From contig DXGW01000006.1 in the NCBI GenBank assembly GCA_019113665.1, positions 1 through 34,083 of the forward strand: DNA of 34,083 nucleotides, given 5' to 3'. The DNA comes from Candidatus Alistipes excrementipullorum. GTDB lineage: Bacteria > Bacteroidota > Bacteroidia > Bacteroidales > Rikenellaceae. A program made the translations under genes and the position numbers. Below, piece after piece: positions 24,177 to 32,519 of this stretch (its first letter is position 1; every line of letters starts with the position of its first letter). Below the pieces are notes generated by a model, which was not told the DNA's origin, did not search any database, and saw only the letters and a list, made by a program, of their open reading frames with translations.

Positions 24177-25529
24177 ATGAAACGAATAGTCGTACTCGGA
24201 GGAGGCATCAGCGGATACGGCTCGGCCATACTCGCAAAAAAGGAGGGCTTCGACGTCTTCCTGTCGGATTCGGGCCGGATAGCCGACCGCTTCAAGGCGC
24301 GGCTCGACGAGTGGCACGTGCCCTATGAGGAGGGCGGCCACACGCCCGAACTCATTCTTTCGGCCACGGAGGTGGTCAAGTCGCCCGGAATACCCGAAAA
24401 GGCACCGATGGTCAAGGCTCTGCGCGAACGCAGCATACCCATCATCTCGGAGATCGAGTTCGCCGGGCGCTACATGGGCAAGGCCCGCACCATATGCATC
24501 ACCGGCTCGAACGGCAAGACCACGACCACGTCGCTCATCTACAAGATCATGTGCGACGCCGGCATGAACGTGGCCCTCGGCGGCAACATCGGCGAGAGCT
24601 TCGCCTACTCGGTGGCCACAGGATCGTACGACTGGTACGTACTCGAACTGAGTTCGTTCCAGCTCGACGGCATGTACCGTTTCCGCGCCGACATCGGGGT
24701 GCTGATGAACATCACGCCCGACCACCTCGACCGCTACGACTACTGTTTCCAGAACTACGTCGACTCGAAGATGCGCATCACGCAGAACCAGAACTCGCGC
24801 AACTGGTTCGTCTATTCGGCCGATGACGAGACCGTCTGGGCCGAGGTCTGCAAACGCGACCTCAGCGTACGCCAACTGCCCTTCATGGCCCGCAACAGCG
24901 TGGCGAGCGGATCGGGCGACGCCTTCCTGATGCCCGACGGCATCTTCACCGCCACGGCCGGCAAACAGTCGGTCGAGATCGATACCGCCAAAATGCAGAT
25001 CAAGGGGCTGCACAACGCCTACAACGCCATGGCCGCAGCCCTGGCGACACTCGCCGCAGGCGTCGATCCCGAATCGGTACGCCGGTCGATATACGATTTC
25101 GCCCCCGTCGAGCACCGGCTCGAACCCGTGCGCGAGGTGGACGGCGTACTCTACATCAACGACTCGAAGGCCACCAACGTCGACTCGGTATGGTATGCCC
25201 TCGAGAGCATGACGCGCCCGGTGGTGTGGATCGCAGGCGGAACCGACAAGGGCAATGACTACGGGCCGCTCAAGGAGTTCGCCCGCCAGAAGGTCAAGGC
25301 CCTCGTATGCCTGGGTCTGGACAACGACAAGCTGGTACGCGAATTTACGGGCGTCGTGCCGAAGGTGGTGTCGACGCAGTCGCTCGACGGAGCCATGCGC
25401 AGCGCCGTAGCTGCCGCCGAAAAGGGCGACGTGGTACTGCTCTCGCCGGCATGTGCAAGTTTCGACCTCTTCAAGAACTACGAAAACCGCGGCGAACTCT
25501 TCAAGGAGTGGGTGCGCACACGCATCTGA
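24177..25529 (+). CDS. murD: UDP-MurNAc-L-alanine:D-glutamate ligase
   Basis: A 450-residue cytoplasmic ATP-dependent ligase that adds D-glutamate to UDP-MurNAc-L-alanine. The ATG at 24177, six bases after mraY, opens the Rossmann-like domain (VVLGGGISGYGSAIL). The ATP site TGSNGKTTTT starts at Thr109. The family motifs ELSSFQLDG, NITPDHLDRY, VEHRLEPV and INDSKATNVDS are all present. It is part of the continuous dcw operon. Confidence 0.96.
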   Translation: MKRIVVLGGGISGYGSAILAKKEGFDVFLSDSGRIADRFKARLDEWHVPYEEGGHTPELILSATEVVKSPGIPEKAPMVKALRERSIPIISEIEFAGRYMGKARTICITGSNGKTTTTSLIYKIMCDAGMNVALGGNIGESFAYSVATGSYDWYVLELSSFQLDGMYRFRADIGVLMNITPDHLDRYDYCFQNYVDSKMRITQNQNSRNWFVYSADDETVWAEVCKRDLSVRQLPFMARNSVASGSGDAFLMPDGIFTATAGKQSVEIDTAKMQIKGLHNAYNAMAAALATLAAGVDPESVRRSIYDFAPVEHRLEPVREVDGVLYINDSKATNVDSVWYALESMTRPVVWIAGGTDKGNDYGPLKEFARQKVKALVCLGLDNDKLVREFTGVVPKVVSTQSLDGAMRSAVAAAEKGDVVLLSPACASFDLFKNYENRGELFKEWVRTRI

Positions 25530-25533
25530 CACG

Positions 25534-26787
25534 ATGGAGAAGCAGAAACTCCATACAGGCTCGGACTTCAGGATCTTCTCGGGAGACAAGGTGCTGTGGA
25601 TCATCGTGGCGGCACTCGCCTCGATCTCGGTGCTCGTGGTCTACTCGTCGACCGCCAAGATGGGCTACAACACACGGCTCGACCGCACGATGTCGGACTT
25701 CCTGTGGCAGCACATCATCTCGCTCGGCATGGCCACGTTCGTCCTGCTGGTGGTCCACAAGATCAACTGCCGCATATACAACCGTCTGGCGGCGGTGATC
25801 TACGTCCTCAGCCTGCTGCTGACCGTCGGTGTCTACATAATGGGCAGCCAGACCAACGGTGCCGCCCGCTGGTTTTCGCTCTTCGGTTTCCAGTTCCAGC
25901 CATCGGAGGCGCTGAAGATTGCGACAGTGCTCTTCCTGGCACGCCAGCTGGCATCGCGGCAGAGCACGATCGACAAACTGAAGATCATACCGTCGCTCAA
26001 CCCCGTCAAGTGGTTCCGCGACCCGGAACAGAAGAAAATCTGGAAAACGGGCACGCTGCCCGTACTGGCTCCCGTACTTCTCTCGTGCGTGGTCATATTC
26101 CCGGCGCACACCTCGTCGGCCGTGCTGGTATTCTTCGCCTCGCTGATCATGATGTTCATCGGCCGCGTCAGAATGAAGGAGCTCTTCAAGCTCGTGGGAC
26201 TGGCCGTGGCGGCCGTACTTCTCGCCGCACTGCTCGACCTCGGACGCACCGAGACGGCCAGCGGCCGCGTAAGCACATGGATAAACCTGTGGACACACTC
26301 ACAGGTGGACAAGGACGTGCATGACCTCACCGACACCGAACGCTCGATGATAGCCATCTACAACGGCGGCATAATCGGCCGCGGAGCAGGCCGCAGCGCC
26401 GTGCGCGTCGAGATGACACACCCCGAAAGCGACTACATCTTCGCCTTTTTCGTCGAGGAGTACGGACTCATTCTCGCGCTGGCCGTGCTGATGCTCTACC
26501 TGTGGATCTTCTTCCGCGGCATCGAGATCTTCACACGCTGCGAAACGGCATTCCCGGGGCTGCTGGTGCTCGGTCTGACACTGCTGATAACATGTCAGGC
26601 GCTGCTGCACATAATGGTCACCGTAAACCTCATACCCGAAACCGGCCAGAACCTTCCGCTCATCTCGCGCGGAGGTTCGTCGATGCTCTTCACGGCCATA
26701 GCCCTTGGCATGATACTGAGCGTCAGCCGTCAGAACGACGAGAAATCACATGACAAGCCGCGAGGCGAGTCGCTGATGGAGAAATGA
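25534..26787 (+). CDS. ftsW: SEDS-family septal peptidoglycan glycosyltransferase
   Basis: A 417-residue polytopic inner-membrane protein that polymerises lipid II at the septum with FtsI. The ATG at 25534 lies four bases after murD. SEDS marks: a QTNGAARWF loop followed by FQFQPSEALKIATVLFLA, a periplasmic DLTDTERSMIAIYNGGIIGRG, HPESDYIFAFFVEEYGL, and a closing LPLISRGGSSML. A basic cytoplasmic insert (KIIPSLNPVKWFRDPEQKKI) is larger than in E. coli. Placement between murD and an S4 gene supports FtsW over RodA. Confidence 0.93.
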   Translation: MEKQKLHTGSDFRIFSGDKVLWIIVAALASISVLVVYSSTAKMGYNTRLDRTMSDFLWQHIISLGMATFVLLVVHKINCRIYNRLAAVIYVLSLLLTVGVYIMGSQTNGAARWFSLFGFQFQPSEALKIATVLFLARQLASRQSTIDKLKIIPSLNPVKWFRDPEQKKIWKTGTLPVLAPVLLSCVVIFPAHTSSAVLVFFASLIMMFIGRVRMKELFKLVGLAVAAVLLAALLDLGRTETASGRVSTWINLWTHSQVDKDVHDLTDTERSMIAIYNGGIIGRGAGRSAVRVEMTHPESDYIFAFFVEEYGLILALAVLMLYLWIFFRGIEIFTRCETAFPGLLVLGLTLLITCQALLHIMVTVNLIPETGQNLPLISRGGSSMLFTAIALGMILSVSRQNDEKSHDKPRGESLMEK

Positions 26788-26788
26788 C

Positions 26789-27187
26789 ATGGACGAAGTA
26801 AGACTCGACAAATATCTGTGGGCCGTGCGCATCTTCAAGACGCGCAGCGACGCCGCCGAAGCCATACGCAACAACAAGGTGCTGGTCAACGACAACACCT
26901 GCAAGCCGTCGCGCGAAGTGCGCATCGGCGACGAGATCACCGTAAAGCGCATGCCGGTTGTCTACCGCTACAAGGTCCTCGACTACGTGTCGAGCCGGCA
27001 GCCCGCACGCAACGTGCCCGCATACTGCCTGAACATCACGCCGCAGGAGGAGCTGGACAAACTCTCGGCGCCGCGTGAGACGATCTTCGTGTTCCGCGAC
27101 CGCGGCACGGGCCGTCCCACCAAAAAAGAGCGCCGCGAGATCGACGCTCTCATGGAGGGTTTCTACGACGACGGTGAGGAGTGGTAG
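26789..27187 (+). CDS. S4-domain RNA-binding protein, Hsp15-like
   Basis: A 132-residue cytoplasmic protein one base after the ftsW stop. The S4 domain takes up residues 1-60 (RLDKYLWAVRIFKTRSDAAEAI; VLVNDNTCKPSREVRIGDEI). The C-terminal part has GRPTKKERREID, as in HslR/Hsp15-type proteins, which bind stalled 50S subunits carrying nascent chains. It is the last gene of the dcw operon in this window, at the place where murG would be expected in many relatives. Confidence 0.88.
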   Translation: MDEVRLDKYLWAVRIFKTRSDAAEAIRNNKVLVNDNTCKPSREVRIGDEITVKRMPVVYRYKVLDYVSSRQPARNVPAYCLNITPQEELDKLSAPRETIFVFRDRGTGRPTKKERREIDALMEGFYDDGEEW

Positions 27188-27290
27188 CAACCCGCGCCAC
27201 GGGGCGCATGTACTTCCCACCACGGAGAGCCGCGGCTGCGCCCATACGCCGAGGGAAGCAGCACCACGCCAAACCGCACCGTAAATAATG

Positions 27291-27322
27291 TGTGGGGCCA
27301 TACAGCCCGCTCAGGACCCACA
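27291..27322. terminator. Hairpin between the dcw operon and the prophage late operon
   Basis: Arms TGTGGGGCC (27291-27299) and GGACCCACA (27314-27322) form a 9-position stem with one mismatch. It lies in the 150-base space between convergent transcripts. On the - strand it is followed by an AT-rich stretch, so it may end the phage late transcript. There is no strong T-run. Confidence 0.4.
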
Positions 27323-27337
27323 TACCGGCCTGCCGCC

Positions 27338-27748
27338 CTACAGGAAATCGGCGGCGAAGAGTTCCCAACCGCGCCCGACATCTGAAAGCCGGGCGCGGAT
27401 TCCGTTTTCGATATGCGACATTGCCGCCACGACGGCCACCATCGTACGCCGGTCGGAGGTATCGACCTGCACGTCGGGCGATATTCCGGCCGACGACGAG
27501 ACGAAACGCAGGTAGCTGCCCGTATCGTTCTCCGAGGGCGGGGCATAGCGGCCTATCATCTTGCGCAGGGTGTCGCAGCCGTTGCGCTTGCGGTAGGTGT
27601 AGAGCAGCACGAACATCGCGCGGTAACCCCACTCCACCGACTCGAACTCCTTGAAGGCCGCATCGCGGCTCGGGCGGATCTCGCCCTTGTAACGGGTACG
27701 CGAACGGCGTATGTTTCCCGGGTTGCGGTTGTCGAGTCCCCTACTCAT
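27338..27748 (-). CDS. Phage lysozyme-like / P5-like protein
   Basis: A 136-residue protein. The ATG at 27748 gives the motif start MSRGLDNRNPGNIR; upstream in-frame codons overlap the holin in another frame. The pattern GLxNxNPGNIR, FESVEWGYRAM, RYAPPSENDTGSYLRFV is known in Bacteroidota phages in proteins annotated as structural protein P5 or lytic transglycosylase-like, thought to degrade peptidoglycan during lysis or entry. It overlaps the holin gene by eight bases, which fits a lysis cassette at the end of the late operon. The enzymatic role is inferred. Confidence 0.75.
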   Translation of the reverse strand: MSRGLDNRNPGNIRRSRTRYKGEIRPSRDAAFKEFESVEWGYRAMFVLLYTYRKRNGCDTLRKMIGRYAPPSENDTGSYLRFVSSSAGISPDVQVDTSDRRTMVAVVAAMSHIENGIRARLSDVGRGWELFAADFL

Positions 27749-28166
27749 CGCCGGCCTCCCTCTCGATACGGTGATGCACATAGCGCTTGAGCCACGACAA
27801 CAGCGGCGAATCGGAGATCTGCGAGGCGTTTTCGAGGAAAGACCAAAACTCCACGCCGCAGGTGAAGCCCGTGAATATTTTGGCGATGTTGAGCGACATG
27901 AAGTCAAGCACGCACGAGTCAATGAGCCACGCCATGGCTATCGCCGTTATGACGAATCCGGCCTTCAGGACCGTACGCCATGCTTCGCGGCTCTCGAAAT
28001 ACCATTTGCGGCCGTCACGCACGGCACGGGCGCGGCTCGCCGCCACACCCGACACGAAATCGACGGCGATGAACACCAGGGCGCATATCACCAGCGGCGT
28101 GACGGGGGCGAAGAGCGAGGCGACGGCTGCCGCCGCCCCGCTAACGAATCTGAACAATGTTTCCAT
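27741..28166 (-). CDS. Phage holin family protein
   Basis: A 141-residue protein from the ATG at 28166. It has about three or four transmembrane helices (near residues 8-45, 66-85 and 90-110) and the pattern PLVICALVFIAVDFVSGVAASR, which is typical of the phage-holin family with four helices. The C-terminal tail is charged. A holin makes pores in the inner membrane so that the muralytic enzyme can reach the wall. It overlaps the lysozyme-like gene downstream and the end of the preceding gene (28141). Confidence 0.8.
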   Translation of the reverse strand: METLFRFVSGAAAAVASLFAPVTPLVICALVFIAVDFVSGVAASRARAVRDGRKWYFESREAWRTVLKAGFVITAIAMAWLIDSCVLDFMSLNIAKIFTGFTCGVEFWSFLENASQISDSPLLSWLKRYVHHRIEREAGDE

Positions 28167-28617
28167 CGGTAGAGCATCTTTTGAGAATGTTTTTTTCGGG
28201 GTCATACTCCGGGAATTCGGCGGCATGGTCGTCGAGGTGGCGGCTCATGCGGTGCAGGAGCGTACGCGCACGGTGGCGAAGCGAACGCGCCGCTATGCGT
28301 GTCCGTTCGACGGGCGCAGCCTCGAAGGTCGACGACGACGGCACCGTCAGTCCGCACTGTCCCGTCTGCACGCCGAGGTCGGGCATCATCAGCAGCCGCG
28401 TGTAGAGGGCCACAACCGGCGCCACATACTCCTCGCGGAAGTCGGCATGGCTGCCCTCGAGCAGCGCCGCGTGCATCTCCCCGCCGATGACCGGTATCAG
28501 CCACCGCTCCTCGGCCACGGCGATGGTGGTTTCGGGCACCGACGCCGGATCGACATAACCGCCGTCGGCAAATGCCAGCGCGACGACGGTCGCGGGATCT
28601 ATCACTGTTTTCATCAT
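28141..28617 (-). CDS. Phage head-completion/connector-like protein (unknown family)
   Basis: A 158-residue protein starting at 28617 (MMKTVIDP); the adjacent ATG at 28614 is an equal alternative. The start overlaps the portal stop, so translation is coupled. The protein is mainly helical (EERWLIPVIGGEMHAALLEG; EYVAPVVALYTRLLMMPDLG). It resembles, from memory, small proteins found next to portals in Bacteroidota phages (DUF6712-like), which may act at the head-tail connector. The position between portal and holin supports a virion-assembly role. Function is not established. Confidence 0.6.
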   Translation of the reverse strand: MMKTVIDPATVVALAFADGGYVDPASVPETTIAVAEERWLIPVIGGEMHAALLEGSHADFREEYVAPVVALYTRLLMMPDLGVQTGQCGLTVPSSSTFEAAPVERTRIAARSLRHRARTLLHRMSRHLDDHAAEFPEYDPEKNILKRCSTDGNIVQIR

Positions 28618-29831
28618 TCGATACTTGTTACGTTGTACTTTGTGATCTGCGAAAGGAAATACTGCTGGCGCTCGTCCTCGGGGTCGTAGTCGAGGCCGTC
28701 GGCCTTGCGGGCCTCCCACACCTTCATGTAGACGGGTTTCGAACGCGTGGGCGGGCGGTTGACTATCTCGAGCGACGAGGCGTCGATACCCGCAACCTCC
28801 TCGATGACCGAGACGATCGGTTCGAGCAGCTCGGCCTGCTCGGCGAGGATCACCGTGTTGAGCGCAATCTCGTACTCGTGGAGTATGCGTTCGGAGTTGA
28901 AACCCGACGTGTAGTCAAGGCCGCTGAGCGAGCGGAACCACGAATGGGCTATCACGATGTCGGAGGTCGCCTGGTCGTGCAGCGACTTCCAGTCGCCGTC
29001 GTTCTGCGAGGCTATGGGTATGAAACGCGAATTGTCGTCCTCGCTGCCCTCGCGCAGCACGAACATCACCTGTCCGGGATTGCCCGCGAACTTCTCCTCG
29101 GCCGTGCGTACGATGCGCTCGGCCTGGGCGTCGTCGTCGACGGCCCCGTCGAGCATCATCACGCCCGAGAGCTGGAACGAGTTGTCGAGACGCGAGATGT
29201 TCCAGCGGTCGGTCTTGTAGGCTATGGCCGAGACGTTGAAACCGGCAATGTAGGGCGGCACGCCGTAGTGTTCGAACATCGGCTCGTAATCCTTGTAGTG
29301 GATAATCGAGCGCAGGGTGCCGTCGCCGCGCTCCTCGAAAAGCGGATAGAGCGGCAGGCTCACGGCTTTCGAAGCCTCGAACGACGACCAGTCGTGGTGG
29401 AGCAATATGTGCATGTCGTCCTTGGCCACGCGGCAGCGCGAGGCGTCCTGATGGTACAGCGCGACGAACGAGTGCGCGGCATCGGTCACCACCTCGAGAA
29501 AGGCATTGCCGAAGAGCGACTTGTCGAACGCGAGCTTGTTGAGCACCTGACGCAGCGACTCGCCTCGGCCGTTGACGCACTCGACGAAACGCCCGAGCAT
29601 CACGGCCTCGGGATCGCACGTGAAGCCCTTGCCGGAGATGTAGTCGGCCTTGTCGTTGATTATGCGACGGTGGGTCGTCGAGCGCCGCGACATCAGCGCC
29701 AGCGCATAGGGGAAGAGGTTGTCATCGCCCCATCGCCAGAACTTGTCGTTTTCGGCACATGGAGTCCCGAGCATCATGCAGGAGTCGGACCTGTTGCCGA
29801 CGGCGGCTATTTTGGTTCTTTTGTTTTCCAT
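28614..29831 (-). CDS. Phage portal protein
   Basis: A 405-residue protein that should form the dodecameric DNA channel at one vertex of the capsid. Portal-like marks: an early WGDDNLFPYALALMSRRS block, then RIINDKADYISGKGF, DKSLFGNAFLEVV, ALYHQDASRCRV, a SFQLSGVMML-type clip region, and the late SGLDYTSGFNSERILHEYE helix. The length suits the HK97/PBSX-like class. It is followed by the connector-like gene with overlapping stop and start. It lies after the capsid gene in transcription order, whereas many phages have the portal first. Confidence 0.82.
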   Translation of the reverse strand: MENKRTKIAAVGNRSDSCMMLGTPCAENDKFWRWGDDNLFPYALALMSRRSTTHRRIINDKADYISGKGFTCDPEAVMLGRFVECVNGRGESLRQVLNKLAFDKSLFGNAFLEVVTDAAHSFVALYHQDASRCRVAKDDMHILLHHDWSSFEASKAVSLPLYPLFEERGDGTLRSIIHYKDYEPMFEHYGVPPYIAGFNVSAIAYKTDRWNISRLDNSFQLSGVMMLDGAVDDDAQAERIVRTAEEKFAGNPGQVMFVLREGSEDDNSRFIPIASQNDGDWKSLHDQATSDIVIAHSWFRSLSGLDYTSGFNSERILHEYEIALNTVILAEQAELLEPIVSVIEEVAGIDASSLEIVNRPPTRSKPVYMKVWEARKADGLDYDPEDERQQYFLSQITKYNVTSIE

Positions 29832-29845
29832 GTTGAAATCTCATT

Positions 29846-29944
29846 TTAGCAATCTTCGGAGCCGGCGGCGGCAGGCGGCAGCGGCGGATACGGAGAGACC
29901 CGCACCCGCCGCCGCACGAACTGCACCCCAAACGCCGTACTCAC
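29846..29944 (-). CDS. Possible 32-residue phage peptide
   Basis: A GTG-started frame from 29944 to a TAA at 29846 fills the space between the genes at 29948 and 29831. It begins three bases after the upstream stop and reads VSTAFGVQFVRRRVRVSP followed by a Pro/Ala-rich end. The tight tiling fits phage gene packing, but no family is recognised and the frame could be chance in GC-rich DNA. Confidence 0.3.
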   Translation of the reverse strand: MSTAFGVQFVRRRVRVSPYPPLPPAAAGSEDC

Positions 29945-29947
29945 CAA

Positions 29948-30457
29948 CTATTCGGTTTCGAGCCGGGCGGCAAAGGCCGTGTCGAGGCTCTCCAGCCCGA
30001 GCGTGACGGTCGGGACATCTGCCGGGCGGCGGCCCGACGACACCTCGATGCCGGTTATCCGCAGCGGCTGCTCGCCGGCGAAGAGCGACGAGTATCCGGC
30101 CAGCAGACGGCGGCCGTCGTTGAGTTCGACCACAGCGACGAAACCGCCGCAACGGCTCTCTTCGAGAAATTCGGGTTCGAGCCATGCCTCGGCGCCGTTA
30201 CGGTCCGAAACCACGCGCAGCGTGTGCCTTACGGCAAACGACCCGTCGTCGGCCGTAAGCTTCTCCACGAACTCCGACTCGTCTTCGATCGGGCGGCACT
30301 CCATGACCTGCCCTTCGTCGGCGATCTCGCAGAGGGAGCACACCGCGCCGTTTGCGGTGAATGTCACCGTACCGAGGTTCGAGACGGCCGTAAGCCTCAC
30401 CGACCGCACCCCGCCCGCCGGTTTTCGGCGGACGGGACTCTGTGGATCGTTCTTCAT
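29948..30457 (-). CDS. Phage protein of unknown function (virion module)
   Basis: A 169-residue protein nine bases after the capsid gene. After a basic N-terminus (to about residue 18) it looks like an all-beta protein (VRSVRLTAVSNLGTVTFTANG; FVAVVELNDGRRLLAGYSS; VPTVTLGLESLDTAFAA). No signal peptide, membrane helix or catalytic motif is seen. The place between capsid and portal suggests a capsid-decoration, head-completion or tail-related role. Confidence 0.65.
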   Translation of the reverse strand: MKNDPQSPVRRKPAGGVRSVRLTAVSNLGTVTFTANGAVCSLCEIADEGQVMECRPIEDESEFVEKLTADDGSFAVRHTLRVVSDRNGAEAWLEPEFLEESRCGGFVAVVELNDGRRLLAGYSSLFAGEQPLRITGIEVSSGRRPADVPTVTLGLESLDTAFAARLETE

Positions 30458-30466
30458 GGCCGTTTA

Positions 30467-31432
30467 TTAAGGCTCGAAAGCCATTGCGACGAGTTTCGGG
30501 TCAATGATGTCGGCACCGGCAAGGAAGACGGCACGCTGGCGGTTCTCCATCTCGTCGGGGTTGTACCACATGCGCACCTCCGTACCGGGGAAGTCGGCCG
30601 TATTTACGGCCAGCACCAGGTTGCGGCGGTCGGTCAGCATGCAGATGCGTGCCGGATACTCGGCGAACTCCCTGATACCCGACGATATGCACATGTCGAT
30701 GACCGGGATACCGTGATAGTAGAGGTCGTTGCGTCCGTCGACACGCTCGCGGTATGTGACGTCGAGGTCCTTGCTGTCGAGATACTTCTCGTACTCGTTG
30801 TAAAGGTTCGACGTGACGAAATATGCAAGCTGGCCGTCGGCCTTGAGCGCCTTGAGCTCCTCATTTGCTCCACTCCACAGGCTTTCGAGCACCAGGGCTA
30901 TGTCGTCCACGTTGCCGACAAGTGTCGCACCCGTATGGGCGGCGTCGTTTGCAGCCGCCATGGCCGACTTGAGGATACCGTCGAACGTGTTGAACGGGGT
31001 GTCCGAATCCGTATCGCCCAACCACATGGTCATACGGATACTCTCGGCTATCGCCTTCTTGAAGAGTTCGGTCTCGGCGGCCTCGAGCTCGGTGCCCGTG
31101 AGGTCCTCCATGTTGACGTCGGCGCGGTTGGTGATCAGCTCGAATACCATCGAGAAGTAGTCCGAAGCCGAAAAAGCGGTCTCGGCCTTGACCTTCTTCA
31201 TGTCGATGGTCTTCTGCTCCTTGACTGCCGATTCTCCGCCCTGCCAGCCTGTCTGGTACGGTTTCAGCACGTTCGAGGCCGGGCTCCACAGGTGAATAGT
31301 CGTAGGCATGGGCATGTTGTAGAGGACCCTGATGCCGAGGTCCTGCGCCGACTGGCCGGTGAAGGTCGGTCGGAAAAAGATGGTTTCGAGCTCACGGCCC
31401 GAGTAAACCTTGGAACTTTCGATCAATCCCAT
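30467..31432 (-). CDS. Phage major capsid protein
   Basis: A 321-residue protein, probably HK97-fold. It follows the head protease by 60 bases. Features: an N-terminal arm (MGLIESSKVYSGRELETIFF), SAQDLGIRVLYNMPMPTTIHL, a helix region KVKAETAFSASDYFSMVFEL and KKAIAESIRMTMWLGD, then DGILKSAMAA, and a C-terminal part with YYHGIPVIDM and NLVLAVNTADFPGTEVRMWYN. This order (spine helix, then beta-rich P-domain and A-domain parts ending in a solvent loop and strand) fits capsid proteins. No separate scaffold gene is seen; the protease may carry a scaffold-like tail. Confidence 0.8.
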   Translation of the reverse strand: MGLIESSKVYSGRELETIFFRPTFTGQSAQDLGIRVLYNMPMPTTIHLWSPASNVLKPYQTGWQGGESAVKEQKTIDMKKVKAETAFSASDYFSMVFELITNRADVNMEDLTGTELEAAETELFKKAIAESIRMTMWLGDTDSDTPFNTFDGILKSAMAAANDAAHTGATLVGNVDDIALVLESLWSGANEELKALKADGQLAYFVTSNLYNEYEKYLDSKDLDVTYRERVDGRNDLYYHGIPVIDMCISSGIREFAEYPARICMLTDRRNLVLAVNTADFPGTEVRMWYNPDEMENRQRAVFLAGADIIDPKLVAMAFEP

Positions 31433-31492
31433 AGTAGAATTTCAGATTAAAGAGTTAATGATAAAGTGTGAATTTGTCGGGTGCCGCCCGCG

Positions 31493-32380
31493 TCAGTAGC
31501 GCATGAAACGGCGGGCGTCGGCCGCATAGGCCTCCTCGTTGGCCGAGCGTCGCGGCTCGCCTATCGACGGATCCTCCTTGGGGGCCGTGGCGGTCGGGGC
31601 TGCGCGCCGCTGCCCCTCCTGCAGGGCTATGAGCGACGCCACCGCCGAACGGTCTCTTTGGGGTTCGCCGAAATGGAGGATATTGCGGTCCGCCTCGTTT
31701 TCGGGCACATCGCGGCGCGAGAGACCTACGGCCGCGAGCAGTTCGCCCCACCGGCGGGCAATGTCCGAGGCGAGGGAACGGCGCTGCGGCGTCTGGGCAT
31801 CGTCGACGATCTCGTCGACAAGCCCGGCGGCCAGAGCCTCCTCGGGCGAGAGCCAGCGGCCGTTGCCGCCGTTCTCGGCCATGAGCGAGGCGAACTCCTC
31901 AGCCCCGCGCCCCGAACGGGCGGCATAGACGCCGGCGATCCGTTCGTCGGTCTTGCGCAGCAGGTCGGCCCTGGCTTCGAGTTCCGAGGCGTTGCCCTCG
32001 GTCGAGCAGAGCGAGTTGTGGATAAGGTAGAGGGCGTTTGCCGAGATGCGGCGGCACCCTTCGGAGGCCGCCTGGGCGATGATCGTGGCCGCCGAGGCCG
32101 TATAGCCGTAACAGCATGTCACGATGTGGGCGTCGAGCGACGCGAGCGCGTCGTAGATGAGCAGTGCGTCGTTCACGTCGCCTCCGGTCGAACGGATATT
32201 GACCACCACCTCCGCAGCCTCGATGTCCGAGATGCGGGCCACGGTGTCCTTGAACTTCTCGTAGGTCGCCACCCGCGACGACGGGTCGTCGAACTGCCAC
32301 TCCTCGGGCACGCCTATGGTGCCGTCGATGTCGATGCGGCACACCTCTGCCGAGTTGCTGATGTTGATTTCGGATTTCAT
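31493..32380 (-). CDS. ClpP-like phage head maturation protease
   Basis: A 295-residue serine protease of the S14/ClpP-like class that matures the phage prohead. The ATG at 32380 opens a fold with INISNSAEVCRIDIDGTIG, the oxyanion strand RSTGGDV (63-69), the nucleophile Ser96 in YTASAATI and His121 in LIHNS. The last 90 residues (about 205-295) are polar, Ala/Arg/Glu-rich and low in complexity, which could serve as an internal scaffold. A longer in-frame extension to 32740 overlaps the next gene in another frame and is rejected. Confidence 0.85.
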   Translation of the reverse strand: MKSEINISNSAEVCRIDIDGTIGVPEEWQFDDPSSRVATYEKFKDTVARISDIEAAEVVVNIRSTGGDVNDALLIYDALASLDAHIVTCCYGYTASAATIIAQAASEGCRRISANALYLIHNSLCSTEGNASELEARADLLRKTDERIAGVYAARSGRGAEEFASLMAENGGNGRWLSPEEALAAGLVDEIVDDAQTPQRRSLASDIARRWGELLAAVGLSRRDVPENEADRNILHFGEPQRDRSAVASLIALQEGQRRAAPTATAPKEDPSIGEPRRSANEEAYAADARRFMRY

Positions 32381-32519
32381 AAAATGGATTTTTGGTTTTT
32401 GGATTGGTTTCCGGCGGTGCCGCGGCTGCGGGCCTGCCGGCATGATGCGCACGCGGCGGGAGTGCCGCACGGGCCGAGGGAGCGGGATTGCATTCGATAC
32501 ATTCGTCACGTTGCGTGCG

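Noticed and set aside
23748..25604. Open antisense frame of 618 codons against mraY and murD
   Set aside because: It lies opposite two genes with all their family motifs. Long antisense frames are expected in GC-rich DNA with biased third positions; its translation has no family motif.
32377..32502. 41-codon - strand frame ending in an ATGA overlap with the head protease
   Set aside because: The overlap is suggestive, but the codons and composition (many Ser, Cys, Arg) do not look like the neighbouring genes, and no family is recognised.
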